NCBI GenBank assembly: GCA_013076295.1
Contig: RQOL01000906.1
Span: forward strand, 930,001-994,000
Length of the DNA stretch: 64,000 bases
Source: Sanderia malayensis
Taxonomy: Eukaryota > Cnidaria > Scyphozoa > Semaeostomeae > Pelagiidae
Reading direction: 5' to 3'
In this document: positions 26,001 to 35,516 of the stretch, in pieces
Layout: the number at the start of each line of letters is the position of its first letter
How positions within the stretch are numbered: position 1 is the stretch's first letter
The notes under the pieces: model-generated
The model's database searches: none
Seen by the model: the letters and a program-made list of their open reading frames with translations, nothing else
Told to the model about the DNA's origin: nothing
Position numbers and translations under genes: made by a program

Positions 26001-27113
26001 TTAAAACACCAGTGAAAGTGGTAAGAGTTATCTCTTTCTTTGCTCGTGCTTCACAAGTGCATTCAAATACCAATGGGTATTTGCATATACAGTGGAATCC
26101 CGCTATAACGAACCCCATTTATAACGAACTTCCCGCTATTACGAACTAAAACTCCGGTCCCTTGGATTCTGGGAAGTAGTTCTTCATAAGAAAATGTCCC
26201 TTCTGTATAACGAACTCCCGCTATTGCGAACTATTTTCTCGGTTCCTACAGAGTTCGTTATAGCGGGATTCCACTGTACTTGTGTTGCGGATATATAAAT
26301 ACTAGTTAGAGTAGAAGCAAGAAAGTAGACTTAGCTCTCTGTTACTCGGAGTTTCATGCTTGCGCATTCACCAGACAGACTATTACCCTATTATTGCTCT
26401 CTACTTCTGTACATCGAGCAGTGTGATGTCAGTGTAGATATTACGCATCTATAGATAAATACTAGTTATGTATGTTGTTTTCCAAGCCACGCGCTTCCGA
26501 TGTGACATTGAAATCACCCGGCATCAAATCATCTAAACAAACACCAGGCAGTCGAAAGATTTCCTTGACGTCTGGTTCGAGTACAGAACACATTGACGCC
26601 AGCACGTCTCCCGTGAAAAAGACATCAAACTCTATCTCATTGACCGATATATTCGAGAATGAGGAAACTGTGTCTAATGGTGGTGGTGTAATGCTTGATA
26701 AGGTGCCGGAGGAAATTAAACCACGCCCTATCCCCCCTCCGCCACCCCCGAAAGTACCCCCACGAAAGCCATCGGTCGATGCTGGTCCCAGATCCGCTCT
26801 GCATTCATCATCGTTCAGTGATGGGTTCGAACCCGAACGACCTCCCACCCTTCCACCCAGGCCAGCCAGGGCGTCATCTTTTTCTTCTATGTCGTCGCCC
26901 GAATCGCCATCGCCAATTACGCCAGGGAGAAGAATCATTTCGCCGCCACCGTTAACGCCTATTAAAGACGGTGCACCTCCTATTCCACCTCGGCCGCCGA
27001 AGACGCCACTCCCAACGCCACTCACAATGCCAACTGAAGTTTTTGATCAGTTCGATTTGCCGCCGCCAGGAACGCCGCCACCCGTAATTCCACCGAAACC
27101 AGTATTTCGATAG
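14058..27113 (+). CDS. SOS1: Son of sevenless (SOS1/2) Ras/Rac guanine nucleotide exchange factor, complete
   Basis: About 25 exons. The ATG at 14058 gives '[12 protein letters not shown]'. Domains in order: histone fold ('[19 protein letters not shown]', 14,460; '[23 protein letters not shown]'; '[21 protein letters not shown]', 15,240); DH ('[18 protein letters not shown]', 15,640; '[14 protein letters not shown]', 16,024; '[22 protein letters not shown]', 16,850; '[18 protein letters not shown]', 18,120); PH ('[15 protein letters not shown]', 19,060; '[16 protein letters not shown]', 19,210; '[11 protein letters not shown]', 19,797); REM ('[16 protein letters not shown]', 22,675; '[19 protein letters not shown]', 23,290); CDC25 ('[19 protein letters not shown]', 24,480; '[15 protein letters not shown]', 24,660; '[22 protein letters not shown]', 25,000; '[25 protein letters not shown]', 25,270 and 25,430; '[11 protein letters not shown]', 25,640). 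The last exon (about 26,481-27,113) carries PxxPxR-type SH3-binding motifs ('PPIPPRPPK', 'PTLPPRPAR') for GRB2/Drk. The tail of about 210 residues is shorter than in vertebrates. The fly-type single SOS cannot be assigned to SOS1 or SOS2. Confidence 0.96.
14998..15150. repeat. Degenerate 'GGCACTTATT' repeats in a SOS intron
   Basis: The motif GGCACTTATTT recurs at short intervals with variations (TGCACTTAATT, GGGCACTTATTG, GGCACTTGTTTG). It looks like a decayed relative of the 'AATAAGCCCC' elements elsewhere in the window. Confidence 0.5.
16443..16705. repeat. Diverged direct duplication of about 73 bp in a SOS intron
   Basis: 16443-16516 and 16634-16705 both run through ACTACCTA..GCAAAAA..TACAGTCAACCGAGGACAAAC and then GTCTAGTTCT, with scattered differences. 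It is intronic and looks old. Confidence 0.75.
17700..17954. mobile_element. Foldback (long inverted-repeat) element in a SOS intron
   Basis: Two arms of about 115 bp are near-perfect reverse complements around a short centre (about 17,820-17,835). Outer ends are ACGGTAGATTAA and TTAATCTACCGT. Fragments of the same family (GTGACTCCGAGTTTCGTGCTT-like core) recur at about 26,308-26,400 and 38,700-38,785. No coding capacity; a MITE or foldback transposon. Confidence 0.85.
18474..18513. repeat. Perfect 40-bp palindrome
   Basis: The half AAAGTAGAATAAATATTACT is followed immediately by its exact reverse complement. It lies in a SOS intron just after the exon ending 'SSSGKK' and could form a cruciform in DNA or a hairpin in the pre-mRNA. 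Confidence 0.9.
18701..18971. mobile_element. MITE, CCGTAAATCC family, copy 1 (TA target site)
   Basis: It starts CCGTAAATCCTCGAATAAGC and ends with the reverse complement, GCTTATTCGAGGATTTACGG, flanked by TA on both sides (18699-18700 and 18972-18973). The interior has more AATAAGCCCCC repeats. TA duplication and TIRs point to a Tc1/mariner-superfamily MITE. Confidence 0.85.
21283..21345. repeat. Short 'TAATCCAGAATAATCCAG' tandem motif
   Basis: Units of roughly 14-16 bp with the core ATCCAG recur four to five times in the longest SOS intron (about 19,846-21,934). That intron otherwise holds nothing I can name. Confidence 0.5.
22341..22420. repeat. Minisatellite, CCTACATATTACCCTTT unit
   Basis: Four tandem copies of a 17-21 bp unit with very little divergence, intronic in SOS. 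Confidence 0.9.
22758..22832. repeat. Minisatellite, TTTGTTGATTATG unit
   Basis: Five to six tandem copies of a 13-bp unit with single-base variants, immediately downstream of the REM-domain exon ending 'HKYA' in SOS. Confidence 0.85.
26090..26276. mobile_element. MITE, CAGTGGAATCC family (TA target site)
   Basis: Terminal inverted repeats begin CAGTGGAATCCCGCTATAAC and end with the exact complement, flanked by TA (26088-26089 and 26277-26278). Inner copies of ATAACGAACT-type motifs lie in both halves. TA duplications and CAGT ends resemble pogo/Tc1-like MITEs common in invertebrates. It sits in the last SOS intron. Confidence 0.85.
26308..26400. repeat. Fragment of the 17.7-kb foldback family
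   Basis: GTTACTCGGAGTTTCATGCTTGCGCA followed by CAGACAG resembles the arm core of the element at 17700-17954. A related piece in opposite orientation lies at about 38,701-38,785 in RBM25. Confidence 0.6.
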
Positions 27114-27687
27114 ATCTGTTACTAATCTGGAATGTTTTTAACAGTCTTTTTTGATTCGTACATAATTTTGTATGTCAAATAGAAGTATATGAAGTGAGGC
27201 CTCACTTGATTTAGACCAAATCAAAATCAATCATCCCGCCTAGAAATGTGCAAAAATGTTAACAATTGATATCGATAATTGTTGACAATTTGCCTGTGCT
27301 TTAGGTACTGATCAATTATACATTGATTGTATATTTTATTACACAATAAGAATTAACAATTCAATTAGGTGATATAGTTGTCAGTTCATTGGGGTTTTAA
27401 TTTTGAATAGATATGGTTTGTGCAATTAATGATTTTACATTACCACATGGTATTAATTTTATTGAAGTTTAAATGTTTTTATTGTTCTTTGTAGACTGAA
27501 ATAATTTAATCTCTAAATCTACCACGCATGAGGTGTTCAATTTGTTAAAATATCTCTCCTGATCTATTAATTCTAGTAATCTTTGTATAATGCTGTATTG
27601 TTTTCTGTGTATTTCAAGTGTGTTATGAAATGATTCAAATATCAGTGATATTCCTGACAACTTATTTTGCAATCATGATCACTTTGC
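27114..27687. other. Convergent 3' intergenic region SOS / CHP1
   Basis: 574 bp of AT-rich sequence between two stop codons, presumably two 3' UTRs. No exon, repeat or RNA gene stands out. Confidence 0.55.
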
Positions 27688-29059
27688 TTAGGAAAGAAAT
27701 CGAATGCTCATTTTTTGCTCAAAATCTGTCTTATCCATCATCTGGAAGAAAGTAAATAAAATCAAAATTCAAATCAATAGTAATAAAATATGCCCACAAT
27801 AACAATTTTTTTCTATCCCCATTCCATTTTCTAATTAAATGTGATGGGTGCATAAAAATGCTAAAACACAGAAATTTCAATTAAAAATTACATATTTATA
27901 AAGTTCAAATACTATAAAAAGAAGAAAATTGTAAAAAAGCAGGTTATTTGCTTTTTAATTGTAATTGACAAAATGGCATCTGGCATGAAAAACTTACCTT
28001 CTTGAATTCATCAAAAGATATATATCCATCTCTGTCGTGATCTGCCTCTGACATTGTTCGATCTGCAATACAGCCTAGTTGTTCATCACTGATGTTCACA
28101 CCAACCATTATACGAAGTAACTACAAAAACACAAAGTCGAATATGAATCCTATTAATCATTTTAATGATCCAACTAAGGCAACAAATCTTTGCTATCAAT
28201 AAAATGACAGGTATCGAAACATTTATATTCTTACTGCCAGTAGCTCATCTCTGGAAATGTGATCATCTTTATCAGCATCATAAATCTTAAATGCAACTAC
28301 AAGAGGAATCAATATTCATTACCATGTACTTAAGTATAAAATCTCAGTATAATTATATTAATATGAAATAAAAAACTTGGCAGCTAAGTGACTGACATTC
28401 CAGCTTATGCTGTCTTGTACACAACGGATTTTCTTTCTTTTTGGACACGGGTCGGAAATATGCTAGTGTTCTAACGAAATCTTTGAAATTTATTCCTTCA
28501 TCCTCAGATTCCTCTCTAAAATGAAGCACAAAAACAATCTCTATTTTGCTGCAGCTCGATAAAATATGATCACACTGACCATAGTTATGCAACGAAAATT
28601 GATTCATCTTCCAGCAAAAAATTAAATTATTTTACTTTTCATTAAAGGAAAAGAATGCTCCAACAATTCGTTCCCCCAATGGGTTTATCACCAGTTCAGG
28701 AATCCTCATGAAATCTTCTCTCCTATTTTGAAAGTGCAAATATAAGTTTTACTGACTCATTTAACAATAAAAAGTATGCTAAAGCAAATGAAAAGAATTT
28801 CAGCATGCCACCAACCTGAGTTTTCCAAGGTTTCCTTTATCCAAATTTGAAAACCTACTGTAAAGTCTCTTAATCTGACCTGCAGTAACTAAAAAGGTAA
28901 ACCAAAACTGGGTTATTTGTGGGCCATAAGCTGTTAAAAAAACATCTAAAACCCAATACTAAGTATCTCAAATTGACAAAGAAACATACAGCCAGTTTCC
29001 TCACTGATTTCCGAGATATCACACTCTTCCAGTTGAATTGTAGAGCATTGTGACCCCAT
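27688..29059 (-). CDS. CHP1: Calcineurin B homologous protein (CHP1-like), complete
   Basis: Seven short exons encode an EF-hand protein of about 190 residues. The start '[12 protein letters not shown]' (ATG 29057-29059) has the N-myristoylation consensus (Gly2, Ser/Thr6). It continues '[37 protein letters not shown]' (degenerate EF1), '[18 protein letters not shown]' (about 28,440-28,520), '[19 protein letters not shown]' (about 28,230-28,300, EF3 with D-x-D-x-D-x-I-x-x-x-E), '[37 protein letters not shown]' (EF4, about 28,000-28,120) and the terminal '[10 protein letters not shown]' (27688-27741). Only EF3 and EF4 look able to bind calcium, as in CHP1. The family binds and stabilises Na+/H+ exchangers and inhibits calcineurin. 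Confidence 0.95.
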
Positions 29060-29267
29060 CGTAATTTATAATTTTGTATGATTCAATTTTTCACAATTAA
29101 ATAAATTTCAAAATATTAAAATCCAACAAATTGTAAAGAAAGTCCGAAACTGGAATGAGTTGCATTGCCACTACAACAACAGCAACAATATATATCCCCC
29201 TAACGCTGACGCATGCTATCTGACAACAATTGGAGAGGAATTTCTTCCTGGAAATTGACTTTTGCTA
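29060..29267. promoter_or_regulatory. Putative bidirectional promoter CHP1 / NUDT14
   Basis: 208 bp (296 bp if NUDT14 starts at 29355) separate the two divergent ATGs, so both core promoters and 5' UTRs must lie here. A CAACAACAGCAACAA run lies near 29175. Confidence 0.6.
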
Positions 29268-30410
29268 ATGTTTACATTTTCTGCAATCTGCAAAAGAACG
29301 CAACGCTATAATTTTATATCATTGGAGAAGGCTGTAAGAAGAAATTTTCAAATCATGCAGAACTTGAATATTTCTAATCTTGAAGTAGTTCCATGCAAGG
29401 ATTCAAGATTTGTGAAAACATCAAGAGTAAAGTTTGTCCAGGTACGTTCGTATGCTTTCACCAGGTTTCCAAAATCCATTAACTTTCTGACTTTACTTTG
29501 CTCTAACAATATCACGCATAATAATTGATAAAAACTAGTTGTTGTGAATTATTTTCTCCAGAACAACATGCAAAGAACGTGGGATTACATCAATATTCAC
29601 GATTCGTAAGTATCAAGTAATGCTAAATAATGTCAAGATACTGCACTGCATGCTTCCTGCAAGTTATGTTGCATGGCATCATTTTATTCATCCTGCATTA
29701 CAGAAATAAATTCTGATAATTTCAAATTTTAACTAACAATTATATTTATCTCTATCTTTCCTAGAGTTGCTATTCTCCTGTTGAATACAACCAGAAATGC
29801 ATTTGTGCTCCTTCGACAATTTCGACCAGGTTAGTCCTTTATGTTTGCTCATTAGGGTTCAATAATAATACAAAGATTTTGAGCTTGTATTATCTCGTAA
29901 TTCTGCACCTGCTTTACTGTATGCATAAACCTGGGAAATATTTTTTCAGCACTGTACATGTACATTAACAATGAGATGAGCGGTAAGGACAGGACAGAAA
30001 TGTCAGAAGACAGCAGTGGAGAAATTCCCATTAAAGCTTCTCCAGATGTTGGTGTAAGCTACGAGCTATGTGCTGGCATAGTTGACAAGAAAATGAGCCT
30101 AGAGGAGATAGCAGTGGATGAACTACTTGAAGAAACTGGGTATAAAGTTTCTGTGGATAAGCTGGAGCGTCTTATGACATGCAGGTCTGTTGGTACTGCA
30201 GGTAATTTACAGACAGTGTTTTATGCAGAGGTTACTGATGATATGCAGGTTGGTAAGGGTGGAGGTGATCCCAACGAGCAGGAAGAAATTGAGTTGGAAT
30301 ACATGCCTGTTTCAGAAGCAAAGAAATTTATATTTGACTCAAGCAAGTCAAAGCCATCAACACTTGTAGCTGCTTTTATGTGGTATTTTTGGAAAAATAA
30401 GCTTGAGTGA
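29268..30410 (+). CDS. NUDT14: UDP-sugar pyrophosphatase, NUDT14-like Nudix hydrolase
   Basis: Four exons: 29268-29441, 29562-29605, 29765-29829 and 29950-30410. Matches to NUDT14 run throughout: 'RTWDYINIHDSVAILLFNTTRNAFVLLRQFRPA', 'GVSYELCAGIVDKK.SLEEIAVDELLEETGY', 'TAGNLQTVFYAEVTD'. The enzyme hydrolyses UDP-glucose and ADP-ribose. The Nudix box keeps the metal-binding E-x-x-E-E glutamates, but the usual arginine (GX5EX7REUXEEXGU) is Asp here and the early Glu position is Met; vertebrate NUDT14 also departs from the strict box. The upstream ATG (29268) adds 29 residues rich in Arg/Lys and hydrophobics with few acids before 'MQNLN' (29355), which could be a mitochondrial presequence; the shorter start is equally possible. 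Confidence 0.93.
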
Positions 30411-30970
30411 ATTCTTAAAATTTAACCAGGCACCATGATTAGTATTTACCGTAAGTCCTCAATTAAGCACACCCTTGAATAAGCCCCCACCTTAAATTAT
30501 TTTTTGCAAAATAACCCCCAGGGGCTTAATCAAGGACTTACGGTAACATTGTTTTTATTCAATAATTTGATATGTTTTGTAGCTTGATAAGGATTCAGAA
30601 ATAATTTGAAACTAAAGAAGATCTCTTTGAATTTTCATGAATACATTTCCTAAATTATAATCTAAAACAATCTGAAACTAAAAGGAATTGCCACTATTTG
30701 AAAGCACATAAATATAACTCTAAATAAGACTACACAAAATCGTGTTACGAAGCAACCAAATATAAATAACGTATTTTCTCTACCAATCGCCTCAGTTGAA
30801 TAGACCCCCCTTCAAATAAATAGCCGTTTGTTAGTTTTGAAGTAAATGTTCCCAAGTAACACGTAAAACAATTTGAATTGTCAAAAATGCTAACAATTTG
30901 TCGCAAAATGCTTGCCGCCCGGGGCGTTTAAGCACGAAAATGTTCTAGAACGTACACCTTTCAATGTCAT
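30411..30970. other. Convergent 3' intergenic region with repeats
   Basis: 560 bp between NUDT14 (+) and PRR5 (-) stop codons. It contains the MITE at 30449-30543 and, around 30,775-30,930, a decayed stretch with TTGAATAGACCCCCC and CCGCCCGGGGCG that resembles the same family. Confidence 0.6.
30449..30543. mobile_element. MITE, CCGTAAATCC family, copy 2 (short)
   Basis: The ends CCGTAAGTCCTCAATTAAGC and their complement are flanked by TA on both sides. At 95 bp it is little more than two TIRs, an internally deleted relative of copies at 18.7 and 38.3 kb. Confidence 0.85.
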
Positions 30971-31888
30971 TCATCTGCATGACATAGTGCCAATGTCTTT
31001 GCTGGCTCCTACAGCCAAATAACGCAACATGTCAACATCTAGAGATAAATTGGGAATATCCGATGTTTCGCTAGCGTTCGATACGCTTCGTTGTTTCGTT
31101 TTACTGTCTTCGTTGAACGTGTGACTTCGTGAGATCTTGCGTCCAAGTGGCAGCTTTGTCTGATCAAGTAGAGAGCTCTGACGTCTCACCTTTAATCTCT
31201 CGCCTTGATAAAGTCCATTGAAGCCGATGTACGGAGACACGACTCTTGCCACGAGCGATTCCAGTTTCAGGTAATTCTCGCTCGGTGGACTAGCATCGTG
31301 CACGCTTGCCAGTATCAGCAACATTTGCGTTATGTCAGACGGCACTTTGGCTTTGGGTATCGACTGCAAGGCTCCCTCTATGCTTGTTTTCAATAAAACC
31401 ATGTCTCTGAAACCAACCAGTGTTGTTTTGCGTATCGACAAGCCCTGTTCCTGTATCGGATAGAATATGGCGAGCAGCGTTGGCAGGATTGCTGTGTAGA
31501 ATTCGCGCCAAACCAACGCGAGCTTATCGAGTAGGACCGGCCCAGTCTTCTCTTTCACGTTCTCTCGTAGAATGATCATGCCTTTTTTAAGGATCGAATC
31601 CTGGTAATATTCGCAGATGAATCTTCCGATCTCGGAATCTAACACAGTCCGGACTTTGTCGTTCAGGGTGTCCAGCTCACGGCCTTTCAACCGGATTTTC
31701 TGGAACAAACTTGTCACGGAGTGTTGAAGGCTTTTCCAGTCTTCATTGTTGATGGCTGCGATAGATTTGCTGGATTTTCCTTTGTTGTTGTTGCTGCTGC
31801 CACTCACTTCAGCATGATGCTGGTAGTGATAATAGTGGTCCTTTTTGCGTGGCACAGTGGCGTATGCAAGTGGACTGCTGCTTGCCAT
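30971..31888 (-). CDS. PRR5L: PRR5/PRR5L (Protor), mTORC2-associated protein, intronless
   Basis: One uninterrupted frame of 305 residues from ATG (31886-31888) to TGA (30971-30973). The core 'WKSLQHSVTSLFQKIRLKGRELDTLNDKVRTVLD' and 'FICEYYQDSILKKGMIILRENVK', then 'LALVWREFYTAILPTLLAIFYPIQ', matches the HbrB domain of Protor-1/PRR5 and PRR5L, which bind Rictor in mTOR complex 2. A Ser-rich, low-complexity N-terminus (about 45 residues) and a C-terminal Ser/Arg-rich tail are less conserved; I do not see a long proline-rich tail. Being intronless among intron-rich neighbours suggests an old retrocopy or intron loss, but the frame is intact and there is no poly(A) remnant or flanking duplication that I can see. 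PRR5 versus PRR5L cannot be decided. Confidence 0.93.
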   Translation of the reverse strand: MASSSPLAYATVPRKKDHYYHYQHHAEVSGSSNNNKGKSSKSIAAINNEDWKSLQHSVTSLFQKIRLKGRELDTLNDKVRTVLDSEIGRFICEYYQDSILKKGMIILRENVKEKTGPVLLDKLALVWREFYTAILPTLLAIFYPIQEQGLSIRKTTLVGFRDMVLLKTSIEGALQSIPKAKVPSDITQMLLILASVHDASPPSENYLKLESLVARVVSPYIGFNGLYQGERLKVRRQSSLLDQTKLPLGRKISRSHTFNEDSKTKQRSVSNASETSDIPNLSLDVDMLRYLAVGASKDIGTMSCR

Positions 31889-33360
31889 GATTTATGCACG
31901 GGTTTGCTGTTCTCTGGCTAAAACATGGAACGTTAATGTTTTTTGTGATTTATAAGATAATGGTTAAATCTGTTGGATTTGCCTATCCGCGGTTTCCATT
32001 ATCAATAATTGATCAAATTCTACATGTTTCACCAGTATTCACGTATCACTTAGTAATCCAAAACGAAACAAAATCTATTATATCCTGAGATGCTACAAGC
32101 AAAATAGACCTGTGTTGTGTGATATCCGGAAATATGCCAACCTCCATTGCAATCATTATATTTTAAATTGCCATTCGAGTGTGATAGAGTTGAACAGATT
32201 GTTAACATTTTCTTGATTTGCGTGTGAATTAAGGATATTGAGTACCTGCCGGGCTTAAAGAGTAATTTCCTCAATTTATCATTCATATTCATGTTTGTTC
32301 ATATTCATTCATTCTCAATGGTTTTGCAGGGGTAATAGCAAATTATATTCCCGAATTGATTATGATTGCAATTGCCATGATCTGATGATCATGACAATGG
32401 CGATTGTTAATGATGGTGTATGATAATCATAAAATAATATATAACAAAATTTTGATTATATTGAACTATTTTCTGGCTGTTTTTGTACCTTCAGCTTTTA
32501 TTTCAAGCAATCTAATTGGATTTTTTAGCGCGCAACTAACTTGGAATCGAATTACTTCGAAAAGAAATAGGTTTCTTAGATTTTTTGATCTTTTACCAGC
32601 GAGTCGAAACGACTTCTTATAAAATGAAAACCGCGTGAAAGATTAATGATCACCCAAATTGATTGGTACACACAGATCAATTACTAGTTTATGCAGCAAA
32701 GAAACAACAACATTACCTTTAGACTTGCGTGTTAATTTGTAGTCTTTCCAGACTTCTTCTTCGATCTCGATTAACAATATTGGATTTCATATACACCCAC
32801 CGTCGATATACAGGGAAGTTCTTGCGTGTTTACGCGGCTGAAAGTTTACAAGTATGAAAGTCATGCGAAGCGAATTCCTACGCTCTTGAGTTGTTTTAAT
32901 CGATCGCTGCGTTTGAACGTTCGGTATATTTCCTTGCGGGAATGAATAGCGTCTGACTGAAGTATTCTTGTATTGTTCTCTGATATTGTGTGCTTTCAAT
33001 AAAACTCCGGGCCTATTTTGAGTCAATTCTCGAGGACTTCTCAATGCTGCATATACAATAGACACGATGTTGTTTTCACATACTATTCTCAAACAACGAC
33101 GTTTCAAGATCAACCAAAAGGTTATTAGTCAGGTTCTGTGACTGCAACCGCGTTTTGATTGACGTGGGTAGGAACATCATTGATGTAGATCATTAAAAAG
33201 CGTTAAAAATAAACCTTTGTTCATTTTCTATCATGCAACCCTGCATGCTTCACTGAATCTGTTTTGCATCCTCTTGAGACAATTGTTTTTATTCAATTTT
33301 CAAAGACCATCCTGAGCTAATTTCTTCACTGAGAATGAAAGAAAGAGTAAAAGCGATTAC

Positions 33361-34076
33361 CAGAGCATTTTTTAAGAAATTGCAACTACTGGGGAAAATT
33401 TACAAAAAGGGCCCAAAAGTGTAATAACAAAAGGAGGCACACAGGTCTATGCCGCTGTAAAACACACTGTTTTAATTAAAGAATTTTTGTAGTTATATAC
33501 ATTTTATAAGGAACCCCTTTGTAAGTAAACTACGTGAAGACAACATCTCTAAAGATCTTTCAAAATCTATCACCGCGAATTACAACAGTCGACATAAATG
33601 GAGTAGACACTTCTTAATGTTTTGCCCTCTTCAAGTTTCTGGTCATGTTTTTTAGCCACAACTTTAAGCATAGTTTGAATTTCAATGCTTTTCTTGCGTT
33701 TATACTCTCTTTGGTTAGTAAATGTACAGTTACGATTACGAAACTATTAAGGAATTTGAGTACTAGAATTTGGCCAAAACAGAATGTCCCATATATAAAA
33801 AAGCGTTCACTCCAAATGAGAAACTCTTTTTGTCTGCATAAAGGCTGTCTTTTTCATCTTTCAATTTTGGAAACAGTTCACATCTTCAGTTTAGTTTATA
33901 AATTGAAAAAAATTGATTTAGAAGTTGATGTTCAACGAATAAATATGTAGGTAAGTGAGAGATGAAAGGGCCCAAACTACTGGGGAAATTCTGTGATTTT
34001 GGTGCTCACTACTGGGGAAAGCATTGGGCCTACTGGGGAACTTTCCCCAGTAGTCACACTGTTAAAAAATGCTCTG
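33361..34076. mobile_element. hAT-like non-autonomous element with 8-bp target duplication
   Basis: The left end CAGAGCATTTTTTAA and the right end TTAAAAAATGCTCTG are exact complements; imperfect pairing (CTACTGGGGAAA) extends the TIR to about 40 bp. The element is flanked by identical 8-mers GCGATTAC (33353-33360 and 34077-34084). CAGAG ends and an 8-bp duplication are typical of the hAT superfamily. The 716-bp interior shows no transposase. Confidence 0.88.
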
Positions 34077-34193
34077 GCGATTACGGTTTTAGCCTCACAC
34101 TGCATCTTAAGTCTGTTTTCAGTCGCAGCAACAACAACCGAACTCGCTTTTGCGCATGTAAAACATCATATCCGTAAACATTTATAAAAGACA

Positions 34194-34244
34194 TCGATCA
34201 CAGAATAGAGATTCTCTATTCTGTTAACTCTATTCTGTGATCGA
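34194..34244. repeat. Perfect 17-bp-arm hairpin
   Basis: TCGATCACAGAATAGAG and its exact complement flank a 17-nt loop that contains part of the same motif (CTCTATTCTGTTAA), so alternative pairings are possible. Intergenic between PRR5 and RBM25. Confidence 0.85.
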
Positions 34245-35516
34245 ATTATAGACGTATAGCGTAAACTTATCATATTTCATATTCATATCCTTGGATATTC
34301 ATATTATTTTTCATATTCGTACTAATCAGGACCCTGCTAAACGCAGGGCATTGCAAAAATTGCCTATAGGCTCATTGACTTGTCCTCCTCCACGGAAATC
34401 TTTAGTAAAAGGCGAAAGATTTGTACGATCTGAAGGAAGACCAGAGCATGCAGGAACGAAAGTGCAAATTTGTGTCGATCTGGAGCATAAACGAATTGCA
34501 TGCGGTGATGTATTGCAGTGCGCTTGCGCAGTATATTACAAGTTTTACATTTCATGCCAGGTGATTTTTATCCAACTAAAAATTAATAATTTACTGATAG
34601 GGGCATTCCGCGCAAAACATTGATATCAGTAAACTGTGTTTTTACGATCATGCATATCATTACTGATACTGAGATTTTCTAATGTTTTTCTGCCTGAAAT
34701 AAACCATATAACTGCCAAAAAAATGCTGTCAAGACCCCACTTGCAATCGCTGATGACAAACTGGAGAGCTTGGCGACAGATAATAATGAAAATGATCGCC
34801 ACCAATGATCCATAAAAGTTATGGGTTACAATAATACTACAATTGGTCGAAATGTTTCTTGCCAAATATCTTATTTTCAGAAATGCAAATGAATGACAAA
34901 AGGATCTCCTACTTGATTGGCACAACCGTATTAATTACAGCATGCATTTGCTTTTCGCGGAATCTCCCTTGAATGATATACTTGAGTGGCAACAAGGGTT
35001 TATTTTTCATGTATTTTTAATCTTCCATGGAATTTTTGGTTTATTTTTTGCTCAGTATTTGAGCAGAAATGATGTTCCACATTAGATTCTTGCCAAGATT
35101 ATTGTGTGACGTAACCCAGACTATTTTCATGCATTTTAAACAAGTTAATATGCAAGAAATACTACTTAGATTGTTGAAGTTAGCTTGTTTGTAACTTGCA
35201 TTATTCTACTTGAAAAATATTTGCTTTTTCATGCTTTCTAGAGCTTACCTTTGCTCCAAGAAGGGAAGATGCATTCACCAGCTGTGTTCTTGAGCGGAAG
35301 CATGCTTTGTAAGTCCCAGTCCTTCTTCTCCACGCAATCCTAATGTCTGCAATTTCTTTGGACTCCGCATGGGCTAACTGACATTGTAATTGAACATAAG
35401 TCAACCACTGGCATAGACATTTTCACCGGAGTTTCTTATTTTTAAACAGGGATATATTTTACATGCTGAGCAGGAGTTGTGGATGAAATACCTCAGCACA
35501 ATTTCATGACTGAGTT

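Larger units (their letters stand above)
31889..35516. other. Long intergenic region PRR5 / RBM25 (3.6 kb)
   Basis: It holds the divergent promoters of PRR5 (-) and RBM25 (+), one hAT-like element (33361-34076) and one strong hairpin (34194-34244). A 110-codon frame at 34291-34623 ('SLTCPPPRKSLVKGERFVRSEG') has no homology I recognise, and its splice context is poor. The rest is unremarkable AT-rich sequence. Confidence 0.6.

Noticed and set aside
26462..27025. 187-codon minus-strand Gly-rich frame
   Set aside because: Antisense shadow of the proline-rich last exon of SOS.
34291..34623. 110-codon plus-strand frame upstream of RBM25
   Set aside because: No recognisable domain, no convincing splice partner or promoter, so not called as a gene.
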